A stretch of 37,683 nt of DNA from Xenorhabdus innexi. Its GTDB lineage: Bacteria; Pseudomonadota; Gammaproteobacteria; Enterobacterales; Enterobacteriaceae. Location of the stretch: NCBI RefSeq assembly GCF_002632485.1, contig NZ_NIBU01000036.1, forward strand, positions 1-37,683. The letters are read 5' to 3'. The first letter of the stretch is position 1. Every line of letters starts with the position of its first letter. The position numbers were made by a program, and so were the translations under genes. The notes below the pieces were generated by a model. The model was not told the origin of the DNA. It searched no databases and worked only from the letters and a program-made list of their open reading frames with translations. Shown here in pieces: positions 10,500 through 21,080 of the stretch.

Positions 10500-10550
10500 C
10501 GAATTTTGTTAATAAGTATATGTTTGTTTGCATTTTGGCAAATGGTATAG

Positions 10551-10578
10551 TTCGCAGGTAAATTGTAGTTGCTATAAT
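10551..10578 (+). promoter_or_regulatory. Candidate extended -10 promoter in the dxr-uppS gap
   Basis: A consensus TATAAT at 10573-10578 is preceded by TGC, giving an extended -10 box, with TTCGCA (10551-10556) 16 bp upstream as a partial -35. It could drive uppS or, because a terminator follows about 90-110 bp later, a short RNA. Confidence 0.55.
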
Positions 10579-10584
10579 AGCCAG

Positions 10585-10696
10585 TTCAATATTTAGCGTA
10601 TTTTGGCTCACGTTTTTGAACCATGTATCAGAGATAAGGGTTTTCTATCAGGTATATGCCAGAAACAGCCGTGATAATTGTTGGCACGGCTTTTTC
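10585..10696 (+). ncRNA. Candidate small RNA (or attenuated leader) between dxr and uppS
   Basis: A promoter with consensus extended -10 ends at 10578 and an intrinsic terminator ends at 10696, with no open reading frame of note between them. Initiation at about 10585 would give an RNA of roughly 110 nt, the size of many Hfq-dependent regulators, ending in a GC hairpin and U-run. A second possible stem is GTTTTCT (from about 10640) with AGAAAC (10661-10666). The alternative is an attenuated 5' leader for uppS. No known sRNA family is recognised; boundaries are inferred. Confidence 0.35.
10667..10696 (+). terminator. Intrinsic terminator upstream of uppS
   Basis: AGCCGTG (10667-10673) pairs with CACGGCT (10685-10691) around an 11-nt loop, followed by TTTTC. 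It may end the dxr transcript or a short RNA started at about 10585. Confidence 0.7.
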
Positions 10697-10754
10697 GTGT
10701 GTGAAAATTCTTGAGCTATACAATGCCAGCTTAATTATTTAAGGATTAGTTTGA

Positions 10755-11507
10755 GTGATATCTCCGAGTGATTGTGACTCATCGCTGCCATTACCCAGAC
10801 ATGTTGCCATTATTATGGATGGTAATGGCCGTTGGGCAAAAAAGCGTGGGAAATTAAGAGTTTTTGGTCATCGTGCAGGAATTAAGGCTGTGCGGAGTGC
10901 TGTGAGCTTTTCGGTTAAAAATAACATCGAATCACTGACATTATATGCTTTCAGTAGTGAAAACTGGAATCGACCACAACAAGAAGTCAGTTCATTAATG
11001 GAACTGTTTGTTTTTGCCCTCGATAATGAAGTGAAGAGCTTACATAAGCACAATGTGAAATTGTCTGTTATTGGTGATATTAGTCGGTTTAGCGCACGGT
11101 TGCAGGAGCGTATCCGCCGTTCCGTGGAATTGACGGCGGGCAATACCGGATTGCAGCTTAATATTGCTGCCAATTATGGCGGTCGCTGGGATTTAATTCA
11201 GAGTGTCAGGCAGATTGCTGAAAAAGTCAGGGCAGATCAGCTTGAACCTGAAGAGATTACCGAATCAACCGTGAGCAGCTTCATGAGTCTGAGTCAGCAA
11301 TCTGATGTTGATTTAGTGATCAGAACCGGAGGCGAGCATCGTATCAGTAATTTCCTGTTATGGCAGATAGCTTATGCAGAATTATATTTTACCGATATAC
11401 TTTGGCCTGATTTTGATGAAACAGCCTTTGAAGGTGCTATTAATGCCTTTACTAAACGAGAACGCCGTTTTGGCGGAACGCCAGACGATGCCGAAGTGGG
11501 ATCATAG
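10755..11507 (+). CDS. uppS: Undecaprenyl diphosphate synthase (cis-prenyltransferase)
   Basis: UppS (IspU) adds eight isopentenyl units to farnesyl diphosphate to make the lipid carrier for peptidoglycan and O-antigen. The protein is 250 residues (E. coli 253). The active-site motif HVAIIMDGNGRWA is near the N-terminus, with the catalytic Asp at residue 22, and the family signature RTGGEHRISNFLLWQ lies near the C-terminus. I take the GTG at 10755: the earlier TTG at 10752 is in another frame that soon stops, and the next Met (residue 21) lies inside the active-site motif. It is 9 bp from cdsA. Confidence 0.96.
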   Translation: MISPSDCDSSLPLPRHVAIIMDGNGRWAKKRGKLRVFGHRAGIKAVRSAVSFSVKNNIESLTLYAFSSENWNRPQQEVSSLMELFVFALDNEVKSLHKHNVKLSVIGDISRFSARLQERIRRSVELTAGNTGLQLNIAANYGGRWDLIQSVRQIAEKVRADQLEPEEITESTVSSFMSLSQQSDVDLVIRTGGEHRISNFLLWQIAYAELYFTDILWPDFDETAFEGAINAFTKRERRFGGTPDDAEVGS

Positions 11508-11516
11508 GAGGAGAAC

Positions 11517-12380
11517 TTGCTGAAGTACCGTCTTTTAACTACGTTAATATTAATTCCTCTTGTTGTTGCAGCTCTGTTTTTACTTCCTCCTTCAGGATTC
11601 GGGTTGGTTGTCATCGCAGTTTCAGCACTTGCGGCATGGGAATGGGGGCAGTTTGCCGGGCTATTCACTCAGGCCAAACGTGTAGCACTGGCCGTATTGT
11701 GTGCCGCGGGGCTGCTTGCTTTGCAATATTCTTTGACAGATTTCACTCACCTTACTGAAAAACCACAAATTCTGTATCTATTATGGGCGGGAATGCTCTG
11801 GTGGATTGTGGCTGTCTTATTAGTTGTTGCTTACCCTGCCTCAGCTTCTATTTGGAAATCTTCCGTTATACTGCGCTTGTTATTCGGCTTTCTGACGATT
11901 GTGCCATTCTATTGCGGGATGATGGTTCTCCGCACTCAGGGCTATGAAAATAATACTTACAATGGTGCGTGGTGGCTGCTGTATGTGATGCTGTTGGTTT
12001 GGGCTGCTGATTCAGGCGCTTACATTTTCGGCCGCACATTAGGTAAGCATAAAATGGCACCTAAAGTATCACCGGGTAAAACCCTTGAAGGGCTGGCGGG
12101 CGGGTTGCTGACAGCGGCGCTTATTTCCTGGTTGTTCAGTAAGTACGCTCTGGTCTCTGCGATGCCAGAGAACTTACTGCTGATTTCTGTTGTTGTCGTT
12201 ATTGCCTCTGTTTTTGGTGATTTGGCCGAAAGCATGTTCAAACGGGAATCAGGTATTAAAGACAGTAGCCAGTTGATTCCGGGGCATGGCGGTGTGATGG
12301 ACAGGGTAGACAGTTTAACGGCGGCAGTTCCTGTTTTTGCGGGGCTGGTCATGTTAGTTTCTTCTGGGTTTGGTCTTTGA
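11517..12380 (+). CDS. cdsA: Phosphatidate cytidylyltransferase (CDP-DAG synthase)
   Basis: CdsA makes CDP-diacylglycerol from CTP and phosphatidic acid in the inner membrane, the branch point of phospholipid synthesis. The 287-residue protein is almost wholly hydrophobic, with about eight membrane segments, and ends with the family signature in the region of [16 protein letters not shown]. The start is TTG at 11517, placed just after an AGGAGGAG ribosome-binding site; E. coli cdsA also begins MLKYRL from TTG. It lies 9 bp after uppS and 10 bp before rseP, so the three are probably cotranscribed. Confidence 0.97.
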   Translation: MLKYRLLTTLILIPLVVAALFLLPPSGFGLVVIAVSALAAWEWGQFAGLFTQAKRVALAVLCAAGLLALQYSLTDFTHLTEKPQILYLLWAGMLWWIVAVLLVVAYPASASIWKSSVILRLLFGFLTIVPFYCGMMVLRTQGYENNTYNGAWWLLYVMLLVWAADSGAYIFGRTLGKHKMAPKVSPGKTLEGLAGGLLTAALISWLFSKYALVSAMPENLLLISVVVVIASVFGDLAESMFKRESGIKDSSQLIPGHGGVMDRVDSLTAAVPVFAGLVMLVSSGFGL

Positions 12381-12390
12381 AGGTATAGCA

Positions 12391-13743
12391 ATGGATATTC
12401 TCTGGAATCTGGCTGCATTTATTGTTGCATTGGGCGTGCTTGTCACAGTGCATGAATTTGGTCACTTTTGGGTGGCCAGACGGTGTGGTATTTACGTTGA
12501 ACGCTTTTCTATCGGGTTTGGTAAAGCACTTTGGCGTCGTACAGATAAACAGGGAACCGAATTCGTCATTGCCCTTATCCCTTTGGGCGGCTATGTCAAA
12601 ATGCTCGATGAACGAGTTGAGGCGGTTGCCCCTGAACGCCGCCATATGGCGTTCAATAATAAAACGATCGGGCAGCGGGCAGCCGTTGTCAGTGCCGGGC
12701 CAATCGCAAACTTTATTCTGGCTGTTATCGCTTACTGGCTGGTTTTTGTGATCGGCGTACCTTCGGTACGATCGGTGATTTTGGATATCAAACCCGACTC
12801 TATTGCGGCTCAGGCAAATATTTTACCCGGAATGGAACTAAAAGCCGTTGATGGTATCGAAACTCCTGACTGGAATTCAGTAAGGCTCGCTTTAATAAGT
12901 AAAGTCGGAGAATCTTCTGTGTCGCTGGATGTAGCACCGGAGGATTCTTCGGAATCCATTCAAAGAACGCTGGATTTACGGAACTGGGCTTTTGATCCAT
13001 CCCGACAGGATATCCTGCTGTCTTTAGGTATTATGCCGGTTATTCCGTACCCTAGCTCTCAGGTAGAGAACATTTATCCCGGTTCAGCGGCAGAAAAAGC
13101 AGGTTTACAAAGCGGGGACAGGATAGTTAAAGTCGATGGTCAGAATGTAGATATCTGGCATCCTTTTGCATCTTACGTCAGGAAGAATCCAAATGTTCCT
13201 CTGAAACTGGATGTTGTAAGAGCTGGCAATACGATGGCTCTGTCACTGATACCTGAAGCCAGAAAACTTTCCGATGGACGTGAAGAGGGGTTTGCTGGCG
13301 TTGAATTAAAAGTCATCCCACTGGCTGATGAATACAGAACAGTTCAACAGTATGGGCCTTTTTATTCTGTTTATGAAGCCGGGGAGAAAACCTGGCAGCT
13401 GATCAAGCTGACCGTAAATATGATTGGCAAACTGATTGTCGGGGATGTGAAACTTGATAATCTGAGTGGCCCTATTTCCATCGCCAAGGGAGCTGGTGTG
13501 TCGGCGGATTCTGGCTTGGTGTATTATTTGATGTTTTTGGCGTTAATCAGCGTCAATCTTGGGATCATAAACTTGTTCCCATTACCTGTACTAGATGGTG
13601 GACACTTGCTTTTCCTTGCTATCGAGAAGATTAAAGGAGGGCCGGTTTCCGAGCGTGTACAAGACTTCAGTTATCGCATTGGTGCTATATTGCTGGTGTT
13701 ATTAATGGGGCTTGCACTTTTCAATGATTTCTCCCGCTTTTAG
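12391..13743 (+). CDS. rseP: Site-2 intramembrane protease RseP
   Basis: RseP cuts the anti-sigma factor RseA inside the membrane after DegS, releasing sigma-E, and also removes leftover signal peptides. From the ATG at 12391 the protein is 450 residues, as in E. coli; the upstream in-frame start at 12370 would overlap cdsA and add seven residues absent from the family. The zinc-binding HEFGH is at residues 21-25 in the first membrane segment, and the third ligand lies in LPVLDGGH in the C-terminal membrane part. Two PDZ domains occupy the periplasmic middle. It lies 33 bp before bamA. Confidence 0.98.
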   Translation: MDILWNLAAFIVALGVLVTVHEFGHFWVARRCGIYVERFSIGFGKALWRRTDKQGTEFVIALIPLGGYVKMLDERVEAVAPERRHMAFNNKTIGQRAAVVSAGPIANFILAVIAYWLVFVIGVPSVRSVILDIKPDSIAAQANILPGMELKAVDGIETPDWNSVRLALISKVGESSVSLDVAPEDSSESIQRTLDLRNWAFDPSRQDILLSLGIMPVIPYPSSQVENIYPGSAAEKAGLQSGDRIVKVDGQNVDIWHPFASYVRKNPNVPLKLDVVRAGNTMALSLIPEARKLSDGREEGFAGVELKVIPLADEYRTVQQYGPFYSVYEAGEKTWQLIKLTVNMIGKLIVGDVKLDNLSGPISIAKGAGVSADSGLVYYLMFLALISVNLGIINLFPLPVLDGGHLLFLAIEKIKGGPVSERVQDFSYRIGAILLVLLMGLALFNDFSRF

Positions 13744-13776
13744 GTGGGAGACCAGTTAGGAAAACGCATAACAACG

Positions 13777-16170
13777 ATGGCGATGAAAAAGTTGCTCATA
13801 GCGTCGCTGCTGTTCGGCAGCGCCACTGCATACGGTTCAGACGGATTCGTAGTTCGGGACATTCATTTTGAGGGTCTTCAACGTGTCACCGTTGGTGCAG
13901 CATTATTGAATATGCCAGTGCGCGTAGGTGATACAGTCAGCGATGAAGATATCAGTCGTATGATTCATGCCCTGTTCGCGACTGGAAATTTTGAAGATGT
14001 TCGTGTCCTGCGTGATGGTGATTCACTGGTTGTTCAGGTAAAAGAACGTCCAACCATTGCCAGCATTACTTTCTCCGGTAATAAGGCGGTGAAAGATGAC
14101 ATGCTCAAGAGTAACCTTGAAGCATCACGCGTTCGTGTTGGTGAAGCTCTTGACCGCACCATGCTGTCGAATATCGAAAAGGGCCTGGAAGATTTTTACT
14201 ATAGTGTCGGTAAATACAACGCTACAGTGAAGGCTGTTGTCACACCACTTCCCCGTAACCGGGTTAACCTGAAACTTGTTTTTTCTGAAGGTGTTTCTGC
14301 CAAAATACAGCAGATTAACATTGTTGGTAATAAAGCCTACTCAACGAGTAAATTGCTCGATAATTTCCAACTCAGAGATGATGTTCCGTGGTGGGATCTG
14401 ACGGCTGATCAGAAATATCAGAAACAGAAATTAGAGGGCGACCTTGAAAAATTGCGCAGCTTCTACCTTGATAGAGGATACGCGCGGTTTAATATTGATT
14501 CGACTCAGGTCAATCTGACACCTGATAAAAAAGGGATTTATATTACTGTCAACATCACTGAAGGTGATCAATATAAAATTTCAGGTGTTGATGTAAATGG
14601 TAATCTGGCGGGCTATCAGTCTGAAATCACAGAACTGACGAAAATTAAGCCGGGTTCGCTGTATAACGGAACAGAAGTCACCCACATAGAAACGGCCATC
14701 AAACATCTTCTTGGCCGTTATGGTTATGCTTATCCCCGTGTCATGACACAGCCTGAAATCAATGATGCCGACAAAACTGTGAAACTGCACATCAATGTAG
14801 ATGCCGGTAACCGCTTCTATGTACGTAATATTCGTTTTTCTGGCAATAGCACCAGTAAAGATTCGGTATTGCGTCGTGAAATGCGTCAGATGGAAGGGGC
14901 ATGGCTGGGTAATGATTTAGTTGAATATGGTAAAGAACGCCTCAATCGTCTGGGTTACTTTGAAACTGTTGATGTTGCAACCGAGCGTGTACCGGGCAGT
15001 CCGGATCAGGTTGACGTAATTTATAAAGTCAAAGAACGTAATACAGGCAGCATGAACTTCTCGGTAGGCTACGGTACTGAAGGCGGTATGAGTTTTCAGG
15101 TCGGAGTTCAACAGGATAACTGGCTGGGTACAGGTAATGCTGTGGGGATTAATGCCAGTAAGAATGATTACTCAACATCAGCCGATTTATCCTTTACGGA
15201 CCCTTACTTCACGATTGACGGTGTAAGTTTAGGAGGGCGGGTATTTTATAATGATTTCCGCGCGGATGACGCTTCGCTTTCTAACTATACCAATAAATCA
15301 TATGGTACAGATGGCACGCTCGGCATTCCTCTCAATGAGAATAACTCACTGTATGCCCGGTTAGGTTATGTTAACAATTCCCTGTCTAATATACGCCCTC
15401 AATTGGCGATGTGGCGTTATATGGAGAAAATGCATAAAAAGCCGGATTTTGAGGAAAAAGCCAGGTTTGATGCTAATGACGTAACAATGACGGTTGGCTG
15501 GAGCTATAACAATCTTGACCGCGCGTTCTTCCCGACTTCCGGTGTTAAAGCCGGTCTGGATACTAAAGTCACGGTGCCCGGTTCCGATAACCAATTCTAT
15601 AAAGTTACGCTGAACTCTTCTGCTTACTATCCTATTGATGATAACCGTACCTGGGTCATGATGGGTCGTACCCGACTGGGTTATGGCGGCGGCATTGGTG
15701 GCAAAGAACTGCCGTTTTATGAAAACTTTTATGCGGGTGGCTCCAATAGCGTCCGTGGCTTCCGCCCTAACAATATCGGGCCAAAAGCGGTTTATCTGGT
15801 AAAAGGTGCAGACGGTAAGCCTGATATGACAAAAGCATCCCTGTCTCAGGATGCAGTAGGGGGTAATGCACTGGCAGTTGCCAACTTCGAACTGATTACG
15901 CCAACACCGTTCCTGGATGCAAAATATGCCAATTCAGTAAGAACTTCTCTGTTTGTTGATGCGGGAACAGTATGGGATACCAATTGGGATAACAGTTACG
16001 CAGGGTTACCTGACTACGGTAAACCGAATAGAGTCCGTGTTTCTACAGGTATCGCACTGCAATGGTTATCACCATTGGGCCCGCTTTCTTTCTCCTATGC
16101 GAAGCCAGTTAAAGATTACAAAGGGGATAGAACAGAGCAATTCCAGTTCAATATTGGTGGGACATGGTAA
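13777..16170 (+). CDS. bamA: Outer-membrane protein assembly factor BamA
   Basis: BamA is the barrel of the BAM complex that folds and inserts outer-membrane proteins. I start it at ATG 13777, which gives [12 protein letters not shown], a clear signal peptide cleaved after Gly20; the longer GTG start at 13744 would spoil the signal. The mature protein has five POTRA domains (to about residue 420) and a 16-strand barrel. The VRGF motif of loop 6 is at residues 659-662, and the chain ends in a C-terminal Trp, the usual outer-membrane signature. At 797 residues it is shorter than E. coli BamA (810), the differences lying mainly in barrel loops. Confidence 0.98.
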   Translation: MAMKKLLIASLLFGSATAYGSDGFVVRDIHFEGLQRVTVGAALLNMPVRVGDTVSDEDISRMIHALFATGNFEDVRVLRDGDSLVVQVKERPTIASITFSGNKAVKDDMLKSNLEASRVRVGEALDRTMLSNIEKGLEDFYYSVGKYNATVKAVVTPLPRNRVNLKLVFSEGVSAKIQQINIVGNKAYSTSKLLDNFQLRDDVPWWDLTADQKYQKQKLEGDLEKLRSFYLDRGYARFNIDSTQVNLTPDKKGIYITVNITEGDQYKISGVDVNGNLAGYQSEITELTKIKPGSLYNGTEVTHIETAIKHLLGRYGYAYPRVMTQPEINDADKTVKLHINVDAGNRFYVRNIRFSGNSTSKDSVLRREMRQMEGAWLGNDLVEYGKERLNRLGYFETVDVATERVPGSPDQVDVIYKVKERNTGSMNFSVGYGTEGGMSFQVGVQQDNWLGTGNAVGINASKNDYSTSADLSFTDPYFTIDGVSLGGRVFYNDFRADDASLSNYTNKSYGTDGTLGIPLNENNSLYARLGYVNNSLSNIRPQLAMWRYMEKMHKKPDFEEKARFDANDVTMTVGWSYNNLDRAFFPTSGVKAGLDTKVTVPGSDNQFYKVTLNSSAYYPIDDNRTWVMMGRTRLGYGGGIGGKELPFYENFYAGGSNSVRGFRPNNIGPKAVYLVKGADGKPDMTKASLSQDAVGGNALAVANFELITPTPFLDAKYANSVRTSLFVDAGTVWDTNWDNSYAGLPDYGKPNRVRVSTGIALQWLSPLGPLSFSYAKPVKDYKGDRTEQFQFNIGGTW

Positions 16171-16220
16171 GAAATCAATCGTTATTGGTGGAAAATCGCT
16201 TTATTATTGGATAAGGCGAT

Positions 16221-16288
16221 TATATGACCTGTGAGTTTCGGGTTGCATCGCAGTCCAAAAAGAGGCAGCTTGGAAGACAACGGGTATC
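16221..16288 (+). repeat. Short, degenerate ERIC element, copy B
   Basis: The segment has the same arms as copy A: GAGTTTCGGGTTGCATCGCA on the left and AAGAGGCAGCTTGGAAGACA then GGGTAT on the right, without the central palindrome. The left end has diverged (TATATGACC instead of TATACCC). It sits between bamA and skp and would be transcribed in their shared mRNA. Confidence 0.75.
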
Positions 16289-16331
16289 AATATCCCAACG
16301 TGTAAAATGGCGTAGGTCAAAGGAGTTTATA

Positions 16332-16829
16332 GTGAAGAAAGTACTGTGTGCAGTAAGCCTTGGTATTGCATTAGCGTTTTCTGCCGGTGTTCAGGCAGCA
16401 GACAAAATCGCTGTTGTGAATGTTGCTGAAATTTTCCAACAATTGCCAGCTCATGAAGCTGTTGCAAAGCAACTGGAAAGTGAATTCAAAGGCCGAGCTT
16501 CCGATTTACAGCGTATGGAATCTGATTTGCAGGCTAAAATCCAGAAATTGCAGCGTGATGGCTCAACGATGAAAGCGAGTGAACGCGAAAAACTGGAAAA
16601 AGACGTAATTGCTAAACGTGATGAGTTTGCGAAAAAGGCACAGTCTCTTGACAATGATAGCCGCCGTCGTCAGGCGGAAGAGCGTGATAAGCTCGTGAAT
16701 CGTATCCGGGATGCGGTTAAGGTCGTTGCAGGTAAAGAAGGCTATGACATTGTTCTGGATTCAAGTGTCGCGGTCTATACTACATCCGGTAAAGATATTA
16801 CCTCAGACGTAATGAAGCAGGTTAAATAA
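16332..16829 (+). CDS. skp: Periplasmic chaperone Skp (OmpH)
   Basis: Skp is a trimeric jellyfish-shaped chaperone that holds unfolded outer-membrane proteins on their way to BamA. From GTG 16332 the product is 165 residues: a signal peptide (cleavage likely after Ala22, VQA|ADK), a short core strand region starting KIAVVNV, and a long charged coiled-coil (about 45-130) that forms the tentacles. The GTG start is backed by AGGAG at 16321-16325 and matches the GTG start of E. coli skp; an upstream in-frame start (16224) would read through ERIC copy B and bury the signal peptide. The lpxD start follows after 4 bp. Confidence 0.96.
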   Translation: MKKVLCAVSLGIALAFSAGVQAADKIAVVNVAEIFQQLPAHEAVAKQLESEFKGRASDLQRMESDLQAKIQKLQRDGSTMKASEREKLEKDVIAKRDEFAKKAQSLDNDSRRRQAEERDKLVNRIRDAVKVVAGKEGYDIVLDSSVAVYTTSGKDITSDVMKQVK

Positions 16830-16833
16830 GTAA

Positions 16834-17862
16834 ATGGTTTCAATTCGATTGGCTGACCTTGCTCAGCAGTTGAATGCGCAATTACATGGTGATGGCGATC
16901 TCGTCATCACTGGTATTGCCCCTATGTATTCAGCAAACAGCGAACAAATTACATTTTTATCAGATAGCCGTTATACCGATAAACTTGCAGAGTGTCAGGC
17001 TGCGGCAGTTGTGTTGCGCGAAGCTGATCTTCCTTATTGCAAGGTTGCTGCGTTGGTGGTTGATAACCCTTATCTGGCTTATGCGCGTATGGCGCAAATT
17101 ATGGATACAACGCCACAGCCAGCGCAGGATATCCACTCATCAGCAGTGATTTCTCCAGAGGTGACATTGGGAAGAAATGTTGCAATCGGAGCAAATACTG
17201 TCATCGAATCGGGTGTTGTACTGGGTGACGGAGTCGTTATTGGTGCCGGATGTTTTGTTGGTAAAAATACCCATATTGGTGCAGGAACCCGCCTTTGGGC
17301 CAATGTTTCGGTATATCATAATGTCGAAATTGGTGAGCAGTGTCTCATTCAGTCAGGTGCTGTGATAGGATCTGATGGTTTCGGCTATGCGAATGATCGC
17401 GGAAATTGGATTAAAATTCCGCAATTAGGCACGGTAATTATTGGAGATCGCGTTGAAATAGGCGCATGTACCACTATCGATCGTGGTGCTCTGGATAACA
17501 CTGTTATCGGTAATGGTGTTATCATTGATAACCAGTGTCAGATTGCCCACAACGTTACAATTGGTGACAACACGGCAGTTGCGGGCGGTGTCATTATGGC
17601 GGGCAGCCTGAAAGTCGGCCGTTATTGTATGATTGGCGGAGCCAGCGTTATCAACGGGCATATGGAAATCTGTGATAAAGTAACTGTGACTGGCATGAGC
17701 ATGGTAATGCGTCCAATCACTGAACCTGGTGTATACTCATCAGGTATCCCGCTACAACAGAATAAAGTCTGGCGTAAGACGGCTGCTTTGGTAATGAATA
17801 TCAACGAAATGAATAAGCGGCTGAAATCTGTTGAACGCAAGCTTGAAGGTAACGACAAGTAA
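16834..17862 (+). CDS. lpxD: UDP-3-O-(3-hydroxymyristoyl)glucosamine N-acyltransferase
   Basis: LpxD adds the second 3-hydroxyacyl chain in lipid A synthesis, from acyl-ACP. The protein is 342 residues (E. coli 341), with an N-terminal uridine-binding domain, a central left-handed beta-helix of hexapeptide repeats (about 105-310) and a C-terminal helix. The probable catalytic His is in QIAHNV near residue 240. Starting 4 bp after skp, it is surely cotranscribed with it; the next gene, fabZ, is 163 bp away across a structured spacer. Confidence 0.98.
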   Translation: MVSIRLADLAQQLNAQLHGDGDLVITGIAPMYSANSEQITFLSDSRYTDKLAECQAAAVVLREADLPYCKVAALVVDNPYLAYARMAQIMDTTPQPAQDIHSSAVISPEVTLGRNVAIGANTVIESGVVLGDGVVIGAGCFVGKNTHIGAGTRLWANVSVYHNVEIGEQCLIQSGAVIGSDGFGYANDRGNWIKIPQLGTVIIGDRVEIGACTTIDRGALDNTVIGNGVIIDNQCQIAHNVTIGDNTAVAGGVIMAGSLKVGRYCMIGGASVINGHMEICDKVTVTGMSMVMRPITEPGVYSSGIPLQQNKVWRKTAALVMNINEMNKRLKSVERKLEGNDK

Positions 17863-17898
17863 TCATACGAACTTTTTGTTGGTTAAGTTTTTATTTTT

Positions 17899-17939
17899 GC
17901 GGCCTGTTTGATAACTCCACCGGGGTTAACGCAGGCCGC
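17899..17939 (+). other. Large hairpin in the lpxD-fabZ spacer
   Basis: GCGGCCTG (17899-17906) and CAGGCCGC (17932-17939) are exact inverted repeats; inside, AACTCC can pair with GGGGTT around ACC. A TTTTTATTTTT-like stretch lies before it, and only a weak T-run (TTTGTTTTT, from about 17951) comes after it. It may act as an attenuator or an RNA-processing site before fabZ. Confidence 0.5.
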
Positions 17940-18025
17940 GTCATTAGTGCTTTGTTTTTATACTGCATTAGTTTTAGTGCATATTTTTAATACTACGATT
18001 GGATATAGACAGGAAGAGTATTTAG

Positions 18026-18478
18026 ATGAGTGATAATCATACTCTGCAAATTGACGAAATTTTGAAATTACTACCACATCGCTACCCATTTCTGCTGGTA
18101 GACCGAGTCCTGGATTTCGAAAAAGGCAAGTTTCTGCGGGCAGTTAAAAATGTAACGGTTAATGAACCATTTTTTCAGGGGCATTTCCCGGGTAAACCTA
18201 TTTTCCCCGGTGTATTGATCCTTGAAGCAATGGCTCAGGCGACAGGTATTCTGGCATTTAAAAGTGTTGGTACGCTGGAGCCGGGAGAATTGTATTACTT
18301 TGCAGCTATTGATGGAGCGCGTTTTAAGCGTCCGGTTCTGCCAGGTGATCAAATGATTATGGAAGTAGAGTTTATTAAAGAACGCCGTGGTGTTGCGCGT
18401 TTCAGAGGTGTAGCGAAAGTCGATGGAGAAGTGGCTTGCGAAGCTGAAATGATGTGTGCCCGCCGCCGTGAGGCTTAA
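18026..18478 (+). CDS. fabZ: 3-hydroxyacyl-ACP dehydratase FabZ
   Basis: FabZ dehydrates 3-hydroxyacyl-ACP in fatty-acid elongation and competes with LpxA for 3-hydroxymyristoyl-ACP, so its place between lpxD and lpxA is functionally meaningful. The product is 150 residues (E. coli 151), with the hot-dog fold motif [11 protein letters not shown] at 18-28 and the catalytic pair His53 and Glu67 in the [20 protein letters not shown] stretch. lpxA starts 3 bp after its stop. Confidence 0.98.
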   Translation: MSDNHTLQIDEILKLLPHRYPFLLVDRVLDFEKGKFLRAVKNVTVNEPFFQGHFPGKPIFPGVLILEAMAQATGILAFKSVGTLEPGELYYFAAIDGARFKRPVLPGDQMIMEVEFIKERRGVARFRGVAKVDGEVACEAEMMCARRREA

Positions 18479-18481
18479 TGC

Positions 18482-19279
18482 ATGATTGATCCGACCGCTG
18501 TTATTCATCCTTCTTCAATTATTGAAGAGGGAGCTATTATTGGTGCCAATGTCCGCATTGGCCCATTTTGTTATATTGGTTCGCAAGTAGAAATCGGTGA
18601 AGGGACTGAATTAAAATCCCATATTGTGATCAACGGGATAACCAAGATTGGCCGGGATAACCAAATTTATCAATTTGCTTCAATTGGTGAGGTCAATCAG
18701 GATCTGAAATATCAGGGTGAACCGACCCGGGTTGAAATCGGGGATCGTAACCGTATCCGCGAAAGTGTATCTATTCACCGTGGTACTGAACAGGGTGGTG
18801 GTTTAACTAAAGTCGGCAGTGATAATCTGTTGATGATTAATGCCCACATTGCTCATGATTGTATTGTTGGTGATCGTTGTATCATTGCTAATAATGGTAC
18901 TTTGGGCGGGCATGTTATCCTCGGTGATTACGTGATCATCGGTGGCATGACAGCCGTTCATCAATTTTGTCAGATTGGTTCCCATGTTATGGTCGGCGGT
19001 TGTTCCGGTGTTGCTCAGGATATACCTCCTTATGTCATTGCGCAGGGGAATCATGCCACACCTTTCGGTTTAAATATTGAAGGCCTGAAACGTCGTGGGT
19101 TTGATAAAGAGTCGCTGCACGCTATTCGCAATGCGTATAAAGCACTTTATCGCAGTGGAAAAACGTTGGAAGAGGCCAGAAGTGAGCTCGCAATTCTGGC
19201 TGAAAACAATCCACATGTGAAATTATTCAGTGATTTTCTGGTGAATTCAGCAAAATCCAACCGCGGCATCATTCGCTAA
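18482..19279 (+). CDS. lpxA: UDP-N-acetylglucosamine acyltransferase
   Basis: LpxA catalyses the first step of lipid A synthesis, adding 3-hydroxyacyl to the 3-OH of UDP-GlcNAc. The protein is 265 residues (E. coli 262), made of hexapeptide repeats to about residue 190 and a helical C-terminal domain. The catalytic His125 is at the E. coli position, in the NAHIAHDC segment. It is tightly packed between fabZ and lpxB. Confidence 0.98.
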   Translation: MIDPTAVIHPSSIIEEGAIIGANVRIGPFCYIGSQVEIGEGTELKSHIVINGITKIGRDNQIYQFASIGEVNQDLKYQGEPTRVEIGDRNRIRESVSIHRGTEQGGGLTKVGSDNLLMINAHIAHDCIVGDRCIIANNGTLGGHVILGDYVIIGGMTAVHQFCQIGSHVMVGGCSGVAQDIPPYVIAQGNHATPFGLNIEGLKRRGFDKESLHAIRNAYKALYRSGKTLEEARSELAILAENNPHVKLFSDFLVNSAKSNRGIIR

Positions 19280-19298
19280 GTAGATAAAGGGTGCTCCT

Positions 19299-20468
19299 TT
19301 GACTACCATTTCTTCTGTTAACCATCAGCGCCCACTGACAATTGGCTTAGTCGCCGGAGAAACATCCGGTGATATCCTTGGGGCGGGGCTGATCCGTGCA
19401 TTGAAAGCTAAAATTCCTGATGCCCGTTTTGTGGGTGTCGCAGGTCCTCTTATGCAGGCTGAAGGCTGTGAAGTCTGGTATGAGATGGAAGAACTGGCGG
19501 TCATGGGGATCGTTGAAGTTCTGGGGCGTTTGCCGCGTTTACTAAAAATCCGCAAAGATTTAACCACCCGTTTTACTGCGTTAAAACCGGATGTTTTTGT
19601 TGGTATTGATGCCCCTGATTTCAACATCACTTTAGAAGGCCGTTTAAAACAGCAGGGGATCAGGACGATTCATTATGTCAGTCCATCTGTGTGGGCATGG
19701 CGCCAGAAGCGGGTGTTCAAAATCGGCCGTGCAACAGATCTGGTACTGGCATTTCTGCCTTTTGAAAAAGCGTTTTATGACCGGTTTAATGTTTCGTGCC
19801 GGTTTATTGGTCATACAATGGCTGATGCGATGCCATTGCAAACAGACAAAATAGCAGCCAGAAAAGAGTTGGGTATTCCGCCGGATGCTCATTGTCTGGC
19901 TATCCTGCCGGGCAGCCGTCACGCTGAAGTCGAAATGCTGAGCGCCGATTTTTTGAGAACCGTGCAGTTACTCAGGAATAAACTGCCTGATCTGCATGTA
20001 TTGGTTCCACTGGTCAATACCAGACGGCGTGAGCAATTTCAGCGCATAAGAAATGAAGTTGCGCCGGATTTATCCATTCACTTATTAGATGGTCAGGCTC
20101 GTGCAGCCATGATCGCCAGTGATGCAACTTTACTGGCATCCGGTACGGCAGCACTGGAGTGTATGCTGGCTAAATGCCCGATGGTCGTGGGTTATCGGAT
20201 GAAGCCTTTTACATTCTGGCTGGCAAAACGTCTGGTGAAAACCCCCTATGTTTCTCTGCCTAATTTGCTGGCAGGTAAAGAATTAGTCAAAGAATTACTA
20301 CAGGATGAATGTGAGCCTCAGGCACTGTCGGAAGCATTATTGCCGCTGTTGCGTGGTGGTGTTGAGGTGGAAGGGTTGAAAGAAACCTTCCTGCATTTGC
20401 ATGAAAGTATTCGCTGTGATGCTGATGAACAGGCGGCGCAGGCGGTACTGGAATTAGCGAGAAGATAA
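19299..20468 (+). CDS. lpxB: Lipid A disaccharide synthase
   Basis: LpxB is a GT19 glycosyltransferase that joins UDP-2,3-diacylglucosamine to lipid X. The 389-residue protein (E. coli 382) begins at TTG 19299; the GTG at 19291 is in a frame that stops three codons later. After a short extra N-terminal stretch it reaches the conserved [16 protein letters not shown] region. The YVSPSVWAW and LPGSR segments and the [10 protein letters not shown] nucleotide-binding stretch are present. Its stop codon overlaps the rnhB start by one base (TAATG), implying translational coupling. Confidence 0.97.
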   Translation: MTTISSVNHQRPLTIGLVAGETSGDILGAGLIRALKAKIPDARFVGVAGPLMQAEGCEVWYEMEELAVMGIVEVLGRLPRLLKIRKDLTTRFTALKPDVFVGIDAPDFNITLEGRLKQQGIRTIHYVSPSVWAWRQKRVFKIGRATDLVLAFLPFEKAFYDRFNVSCRFIGHTMADAMPLQTDKIAARKELGIPPDAHCLAILPGSRHAEVEMLSADFLRTVQLLRNKLPDLHVLVPLVNTRRREQFQRIRNEVAPDLSIHLLDGQARAAMIASDATLLASGTAALECMLAKCPMVVGYRMKPFTFWLAKRLVKTPYVSLPNLLAGKELVKELLQDECEPQALSEALLPLLRGGVEVEGLKETFLHLHESIRCDADEQAAQAVLELARR

Positions 20469-21058
20469 TGAATTTTGTTTATCCGCAGGCAAATCTGATT
20501 GCCGGTGTTGATGAAGTCGGGCGTGGCCCGCTGGTAGGAGCAGTCGTGACTGCGGCAGTTATTCTTGATCCTGCCAACCCCATTACCGGCTTAATGGATT
20601 CGAAAAAACTGACAGAAAAACGTCGCGAAGCGCTTTATCTCGAAATTAAAGAAAAAGCATTGTGCTGGAGTCTCGGACGTGCAGAACCGGAAGAAATTGA
20701 TCAAATCAATATTCTTCACGCCACAATGCTTGCAATGCAACGGGCTGTTGCGGCTCTGGCAATTCAACCTGATTATGTCCTGATTGACGGAAACCGCTGC
20801 CCGGCATTACCGATGTCATCACAGGCTGTCGTTAAGGGAGATAGTCTGGTGGCTGAGATCAGTGCCGCCTCTATTCTGGCTAAAGTGACACGGGACAGAG
20901 AAATGGCCGAGCTGGATAAACAGTTCCCTGAATATGGTTTTGCAAAACACAAAGGTTATCCTACTGCCCTGCATTTGGAAAAACTCGCTTTGCTGGGTGC
21001 GACGGAACACCACCGTAAAAGTTTTGCGCCAGTTAAACGCGCACTGGCAATTGGATAA
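20468..21058 (+). CDS. rnhB: Ribonuclease HII
   Basis: RNase HII cuts RNA in RNA-DNA hybrids and starts removal of single ribonucleotides from DNA. The product is 196 residues (E. coli 198). The family's [12 protein letters not shown] motif is at residues 13-24 and holds two acidic metal ligands (Asp15, Glu16); the others fall in the LIDGNRC and [19 protein letters not shown] segments. It overlaps lpxB by one base and is 22 bp upstream of dnaE, the order seen in enterics. Confidence 0.97.
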   Translation: MNFVYPQANLIAGVDEVGRGPLVGAVVTAAVILDPANPITGLMDSKKLTEKRREALYLEIKEKALCWSLGRAEPEEIDQINILHATMLAMQRAVAALAIQPDYVLIDGNRCPALPMSSQAVVKGDSLVAEISAASILAKVTRDREMAELDKQFPEYGFAKHKGYPTALHLEKLALLGATEHHRKSFAPVKRALAIG

Positions 21059-21080
21059 AGATCTGGAATAAGTATCGACT

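Noticed and set aside
12370-12390. Upstream start for rseP
   Set aside because: Overlaps the cdsA stop and adds seven residues not found in the family; the ATG at 12391 gives the E. coli length.
13744-13776. Upstream GTG start for bamA
   Set aside because: Would place a charged stretch before the signal peptide; MAMKKLL at 13777 matches the family start.
16224-16331. Upstream start for skp
   Set aside because: The added residues come from an ERIC remnant and would bury the signal peptide.
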